64,000 nucleotides of DNA from JADJRH01 sp046351455 (GTDB lineage: Bacteria > Myxococcota_A > Polyangia > Polyangiales > Polyangiaceae). The stretch covers positions 1 to 64,000 of the forward strand of contig JAXLYM010000030.1 of the NCBI GenBank assembly GCA_046351455.1, given 5' to 3'. Below the pieces are notes generated by a model, which was not told the DNA's origin, searched no databases, and saw only the letters and a program-made list of their open reading frames with translations. Below, piece by piece: positions 35,601 through 44,162 of the stretch (the first letter of the stretch is position 1; each line of letters opens with the position of its first letter). The position numbers and the translations under genes were made by a program.

Positions 35601-36023
35601 GTCGCCCGTGGCGGCCGTCGTCGTGAGATCGACCACCGCGACCTCGCCGCGGAACGTCTGCGTGACGAGCGCGTAGAGGTGCGGCACCTCGTTCGGACGG
35701 AGCGCGTCGCTGCTCGTGGTGGTGCCGCCCGAGCCGCCGCCGCCGGTCGTTCCACCGCCGCCGGTCGTGCCGCCGGTCGCGCCGGTGCCGCCGGAGCCGC
35801 CCGTGTAGTCGTTGTTCGCGTCGGCCGTGCGGTTGCGGCACTCCTCGAGGGGGCGAACGGGCCTCGCGTCCGTCGGGTTCGAGAGGCACACGAACGAGAC
35901 GCGGCCCGACTCTTCGAGCGCGCGGAGGGCCGTGTTGATCGTGTTGGTGGAGCAGCCCCCCGAGACCACGAGCCCGGCGCCCGCGGCGGTGAAGAGGCCG
36001 AGAGAGAGACCAAGCCGTCGCAT
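32601..36023 (-). CDS. Very large surface lipoprotein (1140 residues)
   Basis: Signal peptide and lipobox VVSGGC, then a Gly/Thr-rich segment near residues 70-100 (GGSGGTGATGGTTGG). The remaining 1040 residues are beta-rich with scattered cysteine pairs (GCAAPTCTKANPTC, CRTSCEPYKE, MAKCCFPTF). Strands such as PHLYALVTQTFRGEVAVVDL, GDRLYVADLALPLVHRLDL and GTIMVFDVSDGATSL look like blades of a beta-propeller (YVTN-like), at least in the first half. Outer-membrane or surface display is likely. Begins one nt after the stop of the 612-residue propeller lipoprotein, so both are co-expressed. No ligand or enzyme activity can be named. Confidence 0.85.
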   Translation of the reverse strand: MRRLGLSLGLFTAAGAGLVVSGGCSTNTINTALRALEESGRVSFVCLSNPTDARPVRPLEECRNRTADANNDYTGGSGGTGATGGTTGGGGTTGGGGSGGTTTSSDALRPNEVPHLYALVTQTFRGEVAVVDLTTTAATGDWLIDQDPSIPGPNFLPVGAQPVGIVSTPGSTATFVTSAEVGKEAIYAIPSSLLVRRNSGEEVSHDPAPHLSTWPSCALPGAPGEPILLEDLDDADLLSSCAGDGQVKNGDAVDAAGNPLAYPQLQRLGDLSQEQHGRQKIAVPLPSLGGVAILDAQEILNLHDGYMRDVAAYEAAPDNDKPAIPVVPFPACHIERWVLLDNQVPILNPPQYEPPPGVACVPPKVEVPQIDPSLQAMPAGMAYAGDRLYVADLALPLVHRLDLTSPCKPKELPPLVATSVTDPSRVVTTSRLSVTERPTAALQRFLYADDVGEGTIMVFDVSDGATSLTPVVRSHAEWTPLTPPDRLRFTSAPRDMVVAQRDVAQDLPGKIVGGNSAGVAPEGTLCNADPLAQTCADAATGTTCEVDPGTLYRAESDYSAGAGPYKLRGSFNFVLLTSGQIEVVDIEDFDAPCRIPDDPYDGLLGCAAPTCTKANPTCRAEYTCPKFDAADPDTATHLCERPKSKPKASANQTDAVCDSSDFTAAPFVSTEPVGTTHTCYESWSGTDELSCNEVQPNTLRGSAYFLNNTQVGNNAPGITQLPLAFDKNGSYLDPTGDATIPSIRATLPTTGERPLLSVSSTLLTADEFGAAGDGATNLVALNLETPRAQNVNQSWTVTFEGPLPRLGLVAAELRVTTTGAPDPAFPDGIYDASAAFCDGGVQSRGAVRDQLVAEGAAASTLDAESYDRADRVELGNALPDQDSVWWKVALEAEDTADQCTFEECRVVFGDADAPLNGRDFVIGEAYQDRLVLEDTAAVNASGEEVKPSGLRMAKCCFPTFVNYGVRPGDQWTVVGTSSGFLHHTVPDPVTGACRTSCEPYKERVNGRAMRTERKTTTVTDATTGDKLERILTVKDGAPTAFINQQLRFAVIDGKNTQPSFKRPIDKKADPNRPQRDTQFRVTTTGAFTPLTVTLLTDTRDIAPIGIRYVPPTGELAVTDGNLQGLLTVSLSSVSTARQFY

Positions 36024-36024
36024 G

Positions 36025-37854
36025 CTACTGGGATTCTTTCGGGGGATTGGGGATGCCGACGGTCGCGAACATCGAGCCGTACGTGGAGGACAACTTCTGA
36101 GAAGAGTCCGCGGGGTTTTTCTGTCGCAGATCGATGACGCCGATGTACGAGTCGGTGAAGTGCGCCACGTAGAGGAACGCGTGGCCCTCCGGGTCATCCT
36201 CGTCCGGCTCCTTCACGTCGAAGGCCATCGCGTGGGGGCCGCGGCCGGTTCGGACGGTCGCCTCCACGCGGTGCTGCGCCGGGTCGTAGATGACGACGTA
36301 CCGCGAGTCGAAGGCCATCGCGAACACGCGGGGCGAGAGCTTGTTGTCCTTGTCGAGGACGTTCGCGACCGCGACGCGCGACGCGCCGGTCGACAGCGGC
36401 ACCATGTCGTTGATGTTGAGCTGCTCGGTGACGCTCGCGATCTGACCTTCGCCCGCGTACTCGATCTCGGTCGTCAGCTTGCCGATGAGGAGCGAGGCCG
36501 GCGCGCGGTTCGCGATAAAGACCTCCAGCGGGACGTCGACGCAGAGGCGCAGGCAGTCGTCGTCGTCGTCCGCGCATTTCGCCTCGCACGCCTTGCGATC
36601 GGCGGCGCTGATCGCGATCCCGCGCGAGTCCGTGCCGTCCGAGTTCGTCGCGATCGAGAACGCGCCCACGCGCTGGAGGAAGTCGCGCGAGGTGCCGACC
36701 GAGTCGTTGAAGAAGCGCAGGAGATCGATCTCCGCCGCGGCGCGGAACGTGACCAGGAAGCCGGGCCGGCTGTCGAAGCTCGCGTTCTGCTTCGTCATCC
36801 GATCCACGAACTTGGACGTCGGGATCGCGGCCACGTCCTGCGGAAAGTTGGGCAGGCCCGCGAGCGTGAACTCGAGCGTCGGCACCGCGCCGGGGTGGTT
36901 CACGAGGAGGCTCGCCTGGCCGCCGGTGGTCGAGTTGGTGGTGGTGGCGGCGGTCTGGTGCACGGTCACGATCGCCACGCCGTCGTCGCTCGCCGCGATG
37001 CCGACCGGCTCCGTCGGGAGCGCGATGAGGCGATCCGTCTGGTACTTCGAGACGCCGAGCCGCGAGGAGCGCGCGCACTGGTTGTTGTCGCCGCTCTGTC
37101 GGCAGTCGAGCTTGAACGGGTCGGGGGGGGCCTTCCCGTCTTCGGTGTCGTCGTCCGTGGTGTCGAAGTAAGTGACCGAGGGATCGCCGCGGACCGCGAC
37201 GAACATGCGCTGCGTGACCGCGCCGGCGTCGTCCACGGCGTGCGTGAGCGTCGCGGAGGAGGCGAACGCGCCGATCACGCGGGCCTCCTTGATGAGCTTC
37301 GCCGTCACGTACGCGCCGTTCTTGTCCTTGCATGCGGACGCCAGCATCTGCGGGTCCGTCTCGCTGCTCGTGCTCGTCGTCGTGGTCGTGTCCGCCTCGC
37401 TCTTGAGCTTGATCGGCGAGCACGGACCCGGGAAAATGAAGGGGTTGTCGTTCTGCACGAGGCCGGCGTTCGCGCACACGAGCGGCACGCCGTTGGTCGT
37501 GTCGCCGACCGTGTCCTGGAGGAGATCCCGAACGTGGCTCACGCACGTCCGGAGCGAGTCGAGATCGATCGCCTGGACCGTGCCGCCCGTGTACTGGATG
37601 TCGAAGTCCGAGTTGACGACGTAGAGCGCGTGCCGGCCGGGGGAGGTGAGGAGCGCCGTCGGGTAGTAGAGCTCGTCGCTCGGCGGATCGATGCCGACGC
37701 CCAGCGCGAAGCACCCGGCCGCGGTCGTCGCCGCGAGGGCGCCGGCGCACAGCATCATCGCGGGCGAGCGCCGCCTTCCGGAGGGCGCCAGGGCCCCCGT
37801 TCGGGCGCGAGGCTGCGAGGCCGCGCGGCCTGTCTTCGTCGAGGGAAACTTCAT
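36025..37854 (-). CDS. Beta-propeller-like lipoprotein
   Basis: 609 residues from MKFPSTKTG. An Arg-rich n-region and hydrophobic core (MMLCAGALAATTAAGC) give a lipoprotein signal, with the lipobox Cys at about residue 48. Repeated blades resemble YVTN propellers: RHALYVVNSDFDIQYTGG, GVAIVTVHQ, PRVFAMAFDSRYVVIYDP and HAFLYVAHFTDSYIGVIDL. Insert with six-Thr run and a Cys-rich acidic loop (CEAKCADDDDDCLRLC). Next to a second, larger lipoprotein of similar style in the same operon, consistent with a surface complex. The in-frame ATG pair at MMLC is an alternative start. Confidence 0.84.
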   Translation of the reverse strand: MKFPSTKTGRAASQPRARTGALAPSGRRRSPAMMLCAGALAATTAAGCFALGVGIDPPSDELYYPTALLTSPGRHALYVVNSDFDIQYTGGTVQAIDLDSLRTCVSHVRDLLQDTVGDTTNGVPLVCANAGLVQNDNPFIFPGPCSPIKLKSEADTTTTTSTSSETDPQMLASACKDKNGAYVTAKLIKEARVIGAFASSATLTHAVDDAGAVTQRMFVAVRGDPSVTYFDTTDDDTEDGKAPPDPFKLDCRQSGDNNQCARSSRLGVSKYQTDRLIALPTEPVGIAASDDGVAIVTVHQTAATTTNSTTGGQASLLVNHPGAVPTLEFTLAGLPNFPQDVAAIPTSKFVDRMTKQNASFDSRPGFLVTFRAAAEIDLLRFFNDSVGTSRDFLQRVGAFSIATNSDGTDSRGIAISAADRKACEAKCADDDDDCLRLCVDVPLEVFIANRAPASLLIGKLTTEIEYAGEGQIASVTEQLNINDMVPLSTGASRVAVANVLDKDNKLSPRVFAMAFDSRYVVIYDPAQHRVEATVRTGRGPHAMAFDVKEPDEDDPEGHAFLYVAHFTDSYIGVIDLRQKNPADSSQKLSSTYGSMFATVGIPNPPKESQ

Positions 37855-37989
37855 GCGGCGGCGGAGCCTAGTCGCGGACGTCCAGCCTGGGTAGGGGGCG
37901 GCCAATTTTTTGCAGCTCTCCGACGCGGCCGCTCCGCGCTTGCGGAGATCTGCCCGGTCTTCGCCGGATCGCGTGCGTCGCGTGCGTGC

Positions 37990-39180
37990 TCAGTCGATGT
38001 GGAGACCGGCCCAGAGGCGGAGGCCCCAGCTCTGCTCGAAGGGCGGCCCGGCCACGCTCCCGTCGATCGGCAGCATCAGCCCGAGCCGCGCGAACCCGAG
38101 GTCGCGCTGCACGACCGCGAACGGCTCCACCGCGAGCTGGTACGCGTCGGGGCTGAGCTGATCGGAGATCGCGACGCCCTGCACGCGCATGCCCACGCCG
38201 ATCCCGTGACCGTACTGGACCTCGGCCGCGTGCTGGAACGTGAAGCCGACGTTGTAGCCGTAGTCGCCGACCGGGAACGACACGATCGGCTCCAGATCGA
38301 GGCGAACGGTGACCGACTCGCCCATGAGCCGCTCGTAGTTGAAGGCGAGCTTGAGGGGCAGAAAATGCGGCTGGTACTCGTGGATGTTCCACGTCCCGTT
38401 CGGCAGCGAGAAGTAGTGCAGGCCGCTCTGCACCGCGAGCGGCAGCCCCACCTGGATGCCGTACGCGAGGAAGCCGCGCTCGCCGCCCATCTTCCCGACG
38501 CGATCCACGCCGAGCATGATGTTGCCCGGGAAGTACGACGCCATCGGGATGCGCACGTCCGCGAAGGTGCGCGTCGCGATGGGCATGTGCACGTTGAGCC
38601 CGAGGGCCACGACGCTGTCGAGCTGACCGCTCACGGGCTGCGTCGACGTGTAGGCCGCGACCTCGACGCCGACCTGGCCGCGCCGATCGAGCGGCACGCC
38701 GTGGTGAACGCCGGGGAGCTCCGCGGGCGCCTGCGGAGGCCCCCACGAAAGAGGCGCGCCGCCCAACGGCGGAGGCCCGCCGGCCCCGTTCGGTCCGGGG
38801 AAGGGGCCTTGTCCACCCGGAGGGAGCGAACCCGGAAACTGCCCGGGAGGAAGAGGCTGCCCCGGCCCGAACCCCGGTTGAATCGGAGCGGGCGGCGGGG
38901 AGGGGAGCTGTCCCGGGGGAGGTTGCGGCGGAGTCGGCTGTCCCGGAGTCGGCAGCGCGGACGGTGGCTGTCCCGGAGCGGGCTGTCCGGAAGGCGGCAG
39001 TGCGGACGGTGGCTGTCCCGCGGGCGGCTGCGCGGCGCTCGGCGGGATCGCGGGCGGCGCCGCGGTCGGACCCGGCGCAGGCGGCGGCGCGGTCGGAGCC
39101 GGCTGCGCTCCGGCCACCCCCGCCATCGCGAGGAGAAGACAAGGTGTTCCGAGGAGCATCCAAGGGAGGCGATGACGCAT
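37990..39180 (-). CDS. Outer-membrane beta-barrel-like protein with proline-rich N-terminus
   Basis: 396 residues. Signal peptide ends near AGVAGAQ. Residues 28-165 are Pro/Gln/Gly repeats (PPSALPPSGQPAPGQ). The C-terminal 230 residues alternate polar and hydrophobic residues, as in a membrane barrel: VGVEVAAYTSTQPV, DVRIPMASYFPGNI, ESVTVRLDLEPIVSF, YNVGFTFQHAAEVQYG; the chain ends WGLRLWAGLHID with alternating aromatics. Probably an outer-membrane or surface-associated protein. Located upstream of and in line with the two propeller lipoproteins, 135 bp away. Confidence 0.75.
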   Translation of the reverse strand: MRHRLPWMLLGTPCLLLAMAGVAGAQPAPTAPPPAPGPTAAPPAIPPSAAQPPAGQPPSALPPSGQPAPGQPPSALPTPGQPTPPQPPPGQLPSPPPAPIQPGFGPGQPLPPGQFPGSLPPGGQGPFPGPNGAGGPPPLGGAPLSWGPPQAPAELPGVHHGVPLDRRGQVGVEVAAYTSTQPVSGQLDSVVALGLNVHMPIATRTFADVRIPMASYFPGNIMLGVDRVGKMGGERGFLAYGIQVGLPLAVQSGLHYFSLPNGTWNIHEYQPHFLPLKLAFNYERLMGESVTVRLDLEPIVSFPVGDYGYNVGFTFQHAAEVQYGHGIGVGMRVQGVAISDQLSPDAYQLAVEPFAVVQRDLGFARLGLMLPIDGSVAGPPFEQSWGLRLWAGLHID

Positions 39181-39462
39181 TCCTCCTCCTACCACGAACC
39201 GCCGATCCACAGCCCGAAAGTGCTGCGTTTTCCCGGATCCGAGGGCGCGCGCGACACTCCGCCCGCCGTGTGCCGCGCGCCGCGGAGGCACGTAGTCTCA
39301 TCGGTGATGGAAAGAATACTTGTTGTCTACAGTGCCTGTGAGTCACCGGCCTGCAGGGGGCTCCAGCGCGTGCGTCCGTCCCGTGCCGGGCTCTTTTGCC
39401 CCACCCTCGATAGGCGACTGGTCTTTCCCCCGTAACTGTGGTGGTAGTAGGCAGAACGCCCG
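39181..39462. promoter_or_regulatory. Divergent intergenic region before the TPR giant
   Basis: 282 bp separate the leftward barrel-like gene and the rightward TPR gene. The middle (39305-39335) is relatively AT-rich with TTGTTG at 39321, a possible -35, but no clear -10. No repeat or RNA motif was recognised. Confidence 0.35.
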
Positions 39463-42400
39463 ATGAGCCAGAAACGGAGCGATGAGCCAGCGGACCAGAT
39501 CACGGGGCTGAGCCGTGCCCAAACGCTGGACCTGTGCGCGCGCCTCGCCTCGTACAGCGAGGCCGACGCCACCCCGAAGGACCTCCTCTCCCGCGCCGGC
39601 ATCGAGGCCGTGCAGCGGTTCCCCGACGACGCGGAGGTGCTGACCGCCGTCGGGCGGATGTTCCTCGCCGGGGAGGAGCTCGGCGACGCGGAGCGCGTCC
39701 TGCGTCGCGCCGTGCGGTTCGCGCCGCAGGACCCGCACGCGCTCCGGCTCTTCGGCGAGGTGCTGCTGCGCGCCGGAGACCCGGCCGCGGCCCACGCCGC
39801 GCTCTCCAGCGCCGTCGCCTGCGGGATGAACGATCCGTGGACGAAGCAGTGGGTCGCGCGCGCGCTCGATTACTCGGAGCTCATCGACGATCTCGGCAAG
39901 GACGGCATCGCCAAGGACGTGCGCCTGGTGCTCGGGAAGCCGGGCCAGGGGCCTCCGGACGACGAGCGGCGGCAGTCGCAGTCGGCCTCTCCGCCCGCGC
40001 GGACGTACAGCCGCAAGCCGATCCTCGGCCGCATCGATAAGGGTGTATTCTTCGCCGGGGACGCCCGCGCCGAGCCGCCGGATCTTCAGTCGCGCCGCTT
40101 CGGCGGGGACGAGATCGTGGACCTGCCCACGCCCGTCCCGCCCGAGGCCGGAGAGACCGGCGCGCGCAAGTCGACGCCCCTCGTGGTGCCGCCCGTGGAC
40201 GAGAAGCCGCGCCGCAGCTCCGCGGTCCCGGCGAAGCCCGTCGTCGAGGATCGCTCGCGCCCCGCCGCCCCGGAGCGCGGAGGCCGCGCGGCCCCGGCGA
40301 AGCCGCTGCTCTCGCGGAAGGACTCGTCGCCGGACATCACGATCGAGTCGGTGCTCGCGGAGGACGCCGCGTGGGGCTCCTCGCGCGGAGACGCGCCCGC
40401 GAGCGCGCCGCGCAGCGCCCCCGTGAGCGAGCCGATGCCGCCGAGCGACACGGAGATCTCCGCGTGGGTGCCCGACATGGAGATGCTCGCGCGCGATCGC
40501 CGATCGGCGCCGGTCGAGCTCCAGAAGCCCGCGAGCGCGCCGACGGCGCCGGGCCGCTCCGCGTCGAGCCCGCCGCGGATCGCGCCGCCGCCCGCGGCGA
40601 TCCCGCGCCTCGCCGCCGCCGAGCTGTACGACGAATTCACCGAGCACAAGCGGCCGTTCAAATCCGTGCAGGCCTCGGTCGAGCAGGCCCTCGCGCAGAA
40701 GGCCGCCGCCGAGCAGGCGCTCGCGCAGCGGTCGGCGAGCGATCGCGCCCGCGTCGATCGCGACGCCTCCGATCGCGCCCGCAGCGAAGCCGAAGCCATC
40801 GCCCGCGCCGAGGCCGATCGCGCTCGCATCGAAGCCGATCAGGCCCGCGCCGAACGCGAGGCCGCCGCGCGCACCCGCCTCGAAGCCGAGCGCCTCCGCG
40901 CCGAGGCCGCGCAGGCCCGCGCCGAAGCCGAGCAAGCGAAGGCCGAGGCCGCGCAGGCCCGCGCCGAAGCCGAGGCCGCGAAGAAGGCCGCCGAAGAGAG
41001 GGCGCGCCGCCGGGGCCCTCCGCCGCTGCCGCCGGAGCGCCCGCTGAGCCCCGTGGAGAGCGCGACGCTCGCCACCGGAAAGGGCGGCCTCCTCCCCGAT
41101 CTCTGGAAGACCGCGACCGGCGAAGGCCCCGCGATCAACGTCCTCGACGACGACGCGCCGGGGCCGATCACGGCGCCGCCGTCCGCGCTGATCCCGCTCG
41201 ACAACGGCCCCGTGACGGCGCCGCCGTCCGCGCTGATCCCGATGGATGCCGGGCCGATCACGGCGCCGCCGTCCGCGCTGATCCCGCTCGATCCGGAGAG
41301 CGAGCAGCCAGCCTCGTTGCCGCTGCCGCCGGAGCCTCCGTCGCTCCAGGTGCCGAGCAAGGCGCTGCTCGGCGGGCTGCGTCCCCCCGTGCTTTCCGCG
41401 AAGCCCGCCGCCGCGAAGGAGCCGGAGGCCGCGGAGGCCCCGGCGCCCGCCGTCGCGAAGGCCGCGAAGCCGGCGCGCTCGCGCCTCCAGACCGTGCTCC
41501 TGCGCGCGGTGGTCGCGGCGCTCGTCGCGGGCGTCGTCCTCGGCGCGTTCCAGCTCTACAAGCGCAACCGCACGACCAAGATGCGCGTGTTCGCGGCGCA
41601 GGCGGCGATCGCGCTGCACACGGGCGGGCCGCGCGGCATCGCCGACGCCGAGGCCGCGATCGCCTCGGCGAAGAAGCTCGATCCGAAGAGCCGCGTCGTC
41701 GCGCTCGGGCTCGTGCGGGTGAAGGCGTTCGCGGTGCTCGACGTGGATCCGGCGCGCGTGAACGAGCTCGCCGACGCGATGAAGGCGGCGGCCGCGCTCG
41801 GCGCCTCGTCGTCGGATCTCGCCTTCGCCGAGATCGTGTCGCACATCGCCGCGGGCGACTTCGCGAGCGCCGGCGAGGCGATCGCGCACAACGACGAGGA
41901 CCCCGAGCGCGCGAACGACGCGCTCTACCAGACGGCCGCGGGCGCCGCGCTGGAGCCGACCGATCCCGCGGCCGCGATCGAGCGGTACCGCGCGGCGCTC
42001 AAGATCGACGACGACTACCTCACGGTCGGCGTCCGCCTGGTCCGCGCGCTCGCGTTCTCCGAGCGCGGCGCGGAGGCGAACGACCGGCTCCAGGCGATGA
42101 TGACGAAGTGGCCTGGAAAGCCGGAGATCTCGGCGCTCGCGGCGGTCGTCGCGGCGGCGGATCCCTCGCGCTCCAAGCACGCGGCGATCGATCCTTCGAC
42201 CGACGTCGACATGCTCCCGCGGCCCATCCGCGCGGCCGCGCGCCTGCTCACGAGGGGCGCGGACGAGGCGGCGCTCACGAAGGCGATGGCCGAGGCCGAC
42301 ATCGCGCCGGTGCTCGTGATGTGCGGCGAGGCGGCGCTCCGTCTCGGCAACGAGGCGACCGCGCGCGACGCGGCCCAGCACGCGCTCGATCTCGCGCCGT

Positions 42401-43290
42401 CGTACGCCCCGGCCTTCGCCCTGATCGCCCGCACCGCGCTCGCGTCGGCCCGCTTCGAAGAGGCGCGCCAGGCCGCGCTGCGGGCCTCTCCGGACGTCGC
42501 GGCGGAGGTGCTCTCGTTCATCGCGTACGAGAATTCGGACCTCGCCGCGATGACGAACGCCGCCGGCCGCCGCGTCGACGATCCGCGCACCGAGCCTGTC
42601 TCCGCGGGCGTCGCGCGCCTCCGCGGCGTGGAGCCGCTCGCCGTCTCGAACATCGAATCGCTCGCGAAATCCGGCCGATTCTGGGCCGACATCGTCGCGA
42701 TCGACGCCGCGCTGGACGCCGGCGAGATCAAGCTCGCGCAGACGATCGCCGCCGCGTGGCAGGGCGCCGACAAGCACCCGGTGCGCGCCGCTCGCCTCGC
42801 GCGCCTCTATCGCTACCAGGGCAAGAACGGCCTCGCGCAGTCCACGTCGACGTCCGCGGCGCCGACCGCCGCCGCCCGCGTGGAGGGCGCCCTCGCCGCC
42901 GCCGAGATGGCGAGCGCGCGCGAGGCCTTCGTTCAAAGCCTGAACGGCGCGCGCACCCCCGAGGAGCGCTGGGCCCTCGTGTTCCTCCTCGCGCGGGAGG
43001 GCCGCGCGGAGGCCGCGCACGCCGCGATGAACGGCGTCGAGATCCCGCCCGCCGAGGCGCCGCTCGTCACCCGCCGCATCGCCGCGCTCGCCCTGACCGA
43101 GCTGCACATCTCCCCGTCGCCGATCCAGCCGATGTGGGCCTCGTTCGACGCGTGGCGCCGCAACCCCGACGTGGCCCGCGCGCTCGGCATCGAGATCGCG
43201 GCCGAGGGCGCCGAGCAGCCCGGAGCGGCCCCGGAGAAGCCCGTGCTCAAGGGCAAGATCCCGCGCAAGGGCGACGAAGATCCGTACTGA
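39463..43290 (+). CDS. Giant TPR and coiled-coil membrane protein
   Basis: 1275 residues. N-terminal helices (20-130) look like TPRs (DDAEVLTAVGRMFLAGEELGD and DPHALRLFGEVLLRAGDPA). A Pro/Ala-rich disordered zone extends to about 395. A highly charged coiled coil follows near 410-520, with units like ARAEAEQAKAEAAQAR. Three near-identical blocks APPSALIP (41160-41290 in DNA) come next. A trans-membrane helix near 680-705 (LRAVVAALVAGVVLGAF) is followed by a 570-residue TPR-like C-terminal half. The layout (cytosolic N-terminus, one TM, periplasmic TPR) suits a trans-envelope scaffold, as in motility or secretion complexes of myxobacteria; that role is inference. Confidence 0.86.
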   Translation: MSQKRSDEPADQITGLSRAQTLDLCARLASYSEADATPKDLLSRAGIEAVQRFPDDAEVLTAVGRMFLAGEELGDAERVLRRAVRFAPQDPHALRLFGEVLLRAGDPAAAHAALSSAVACGMNDPWTKQWVARALDYSELIDDLGKDGIAKDVRLVLGKPGQGPPDDERRQSQSASPPARTYSRKPILGRIDKGVFFAGDARAEPPDLQSRRFGGDEIVDLPTPVPPEAGETGARKSTPLVVPPVDEKPRRSSAVPAKPVVEDRSRPAAPERGGRAAPAKPLLSRKDSSPDITIESVLAEDAAWGSSRGDAPASAPRSAPVSEPMPPSDTEISAWVPDMEMLARDRRSAPVELQKPASAPTAPGRSASSPPRIAPPPAAIPRLAAAELYDEFTEHKRPFKSVQASVEQALAQKAAAEQALAQRSASDRARVDRDASDRARSEAEAIARAEADRARIEADQARAEREAAARTRLEAERLRAEAAQARAEAEQAKAEAAQARAEAEAAKKAAEERARRRGPPPLPPERPLSPVESATLATGKGGLLPDLWKTATGEGPAINVLDDDAPGPITAPPSALIPLDNGPVTAPPSALIPMDAGPITAPPSALIPLDPESEQPASLPLPPEPPSLQVPSKALLGGLRPPVLSAKPAAAKEPEAAEAPAPAVAKAAKPARSRLQTVLLRAVVAALVAGVVLGAFQLYKRNRTTKMRVFAAQAAIALHTGGPRGIADAEAAIASAKKLDPKSRVVALGLVRVKAFAVLDVDPARVNELADAMKAAAALGASSSDLAFAEIVSHIAAGDFASAGEAIAHNDEDPERANDALYQTAAGAALEPTDPAAAIERYRAALKIDDDYLTVGVRLVRALAFSERGAEANDRLQAMMTKWPGKPEISALAAVVAAADPSRSKHAAIDPSTDVDMLPRPIRAAARLLTRGADEAALTKAMAEADIAPVLVMCGEAALRLGNEATARDAAQHALDLAPSYAPAFALIARTALASARFEEARQAALRASPDVAAEVLSFIAYENSDLAAMTNAAGRRVDDPRTEPVSAGVARLRGVEPLAVSNIESLAKSGRFWADIVAIDAALDAGEIKLAQTIAAAWQGADKHPVRAARLARLYRYQGKNGLAQSTSTSAAPTAAARVEGALAAAEMASAREAFVQSLNGARTPEERWALVFLLAREGRAEAAHAAMNGVEIPPAEAPLVTRRIAALALTELHISPSPIQPMWASFDAWRRNPDVARALGIEIAAEGAEQPGAAPEKPVLKGKIPRKGDEDPY

Positions 43291-43316
43291 TCGCAGCGGT
43301 GCTATAGGCCTCCGCG

Positions 43317-44081
43317 ATGAGCGAGGCCCACTCTTCCCCTTCCGCCGGCGACGATCACCTCCACCACACGCGCGCGTACTACGACGAGTTCTCGCATCGC
43401 TACGAGGCGAAGCGCGGCGGCAACGATCCGGGCGGCTACCACGACCTCGTGGACGATCTCGAGGTCGACTTCGTCCGTCGCTTCGGCGCCGGCGGCGATC
43501 TGCTGGAGGTCGGCTGCGGCACCGGCCTCATCCTGCAGCGCACCGCGGCGTTCGCGCGCTCCGCGAAGGGCGTCGATCTGTCGCCGGGCATGCTGACGCT
43601 CGCGCGCGAGCGCGGCCTCGACGTGTCCGAGGCGAGCGCGACGAAGCTCCCGTTCGAGGACGCGTCGTTCGACGTGGCCTACTCGTTCAAGGTCCTCGCG
43701 CACGTCCGCGAGATCGAGACGGCGCTCTCCGAGATGACGCGCGTCGTCCGCAAGGGCGGCTTCGTCCTCGCCGAGTTCTACAACCCGCACAGCTTCCGCG
43801 GCCTCGCGAAGCGCCTCGGACCGCCCGGCGCGATCAGCGCGTCGCGCGACGAGAGCTCGGTGTTCACGCGGTTCGACGCGCCGGATCAGGCCCGCGCGTA
43901 CGCGCCCTCGGGCACGCGCTTCGTGTCCGCGCGCGGCGTCCGCATCGTGACGCCGGTGGCCGCCGCGCTCCGCCTGCCGCTGTTGGGCAACGCGCTCCGC
44001 CGCGCCGAGTGGCTCCTCTGCGACTCCCCGCTCGGCGCGTTCGGCGGCTTCTGGATCGGCGCGTTCCGCAAAGAGGTCTAG
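43317..44081 (+). CDS. SAM-dependent methyltransferase (class I)
   Basis: 254 residues. Motif I LLEVGCGTGLILQRTA binds S-adenosylmethionine; the acidic residue is in KGVDLSPGM, and motif II/III region is FDVAYSFKVLAHVREIE (Methyltransf_11/UbiE style). The C-terminal half has a helical cap ending GAFGGFWIGAFRKEV. Substrate unknown. It follows the TPR gene by 26 nt and may share its message. Confidence 0.88.
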   Translation: MSEAHSSPSAGDDHLHHTRAYYDEFSHRYEAKRGGNDPGGYHDLVDDLEVDFVRRFGAGGDLLEVGCGTGLILQRTAAFARSAKGVDLSPGMLTLARERGLDVSEASATKLPFEDASFDVAYSFKVLAHVREIETALSEMTRVVRKGGFVLAEFYNPHSFRGLAKRLGPPGAISASRDESSVFTRFDAPDQARAYAPSGTRFVSARGVRIVTPVAAALRLPLLGNALRRAEWLLCDSPLGAFGGFWIGAFRKEV

Positions 44082-44162
44082 AGACGTTCCCCTCCCATCG
44101 CGAACGAAGAGAGCGATCTGGGAGGGGCGCACGCGCGCGAGCGCGGGCGGGGGTGGGCATCA
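44082..44162 (-). repeat. Repeat A, copy 3
   Basis: Minus-strand copy between convergent genes. Leftward it reads TGATGCCCACCCCC, with its TGA as the stop codon of the exported protein gene. CCCCTCCC/GGGAGGGG arms enclose ATCGC/GCGAT. Confidence 0.78.

Noticed and set aside
35812..39435. Plus-strand frame over 1200 codons opposite the lipoprotein genes
   Set aside because: Antisense artefact; the minus-strand frames have signal peptides and lipoboxes.
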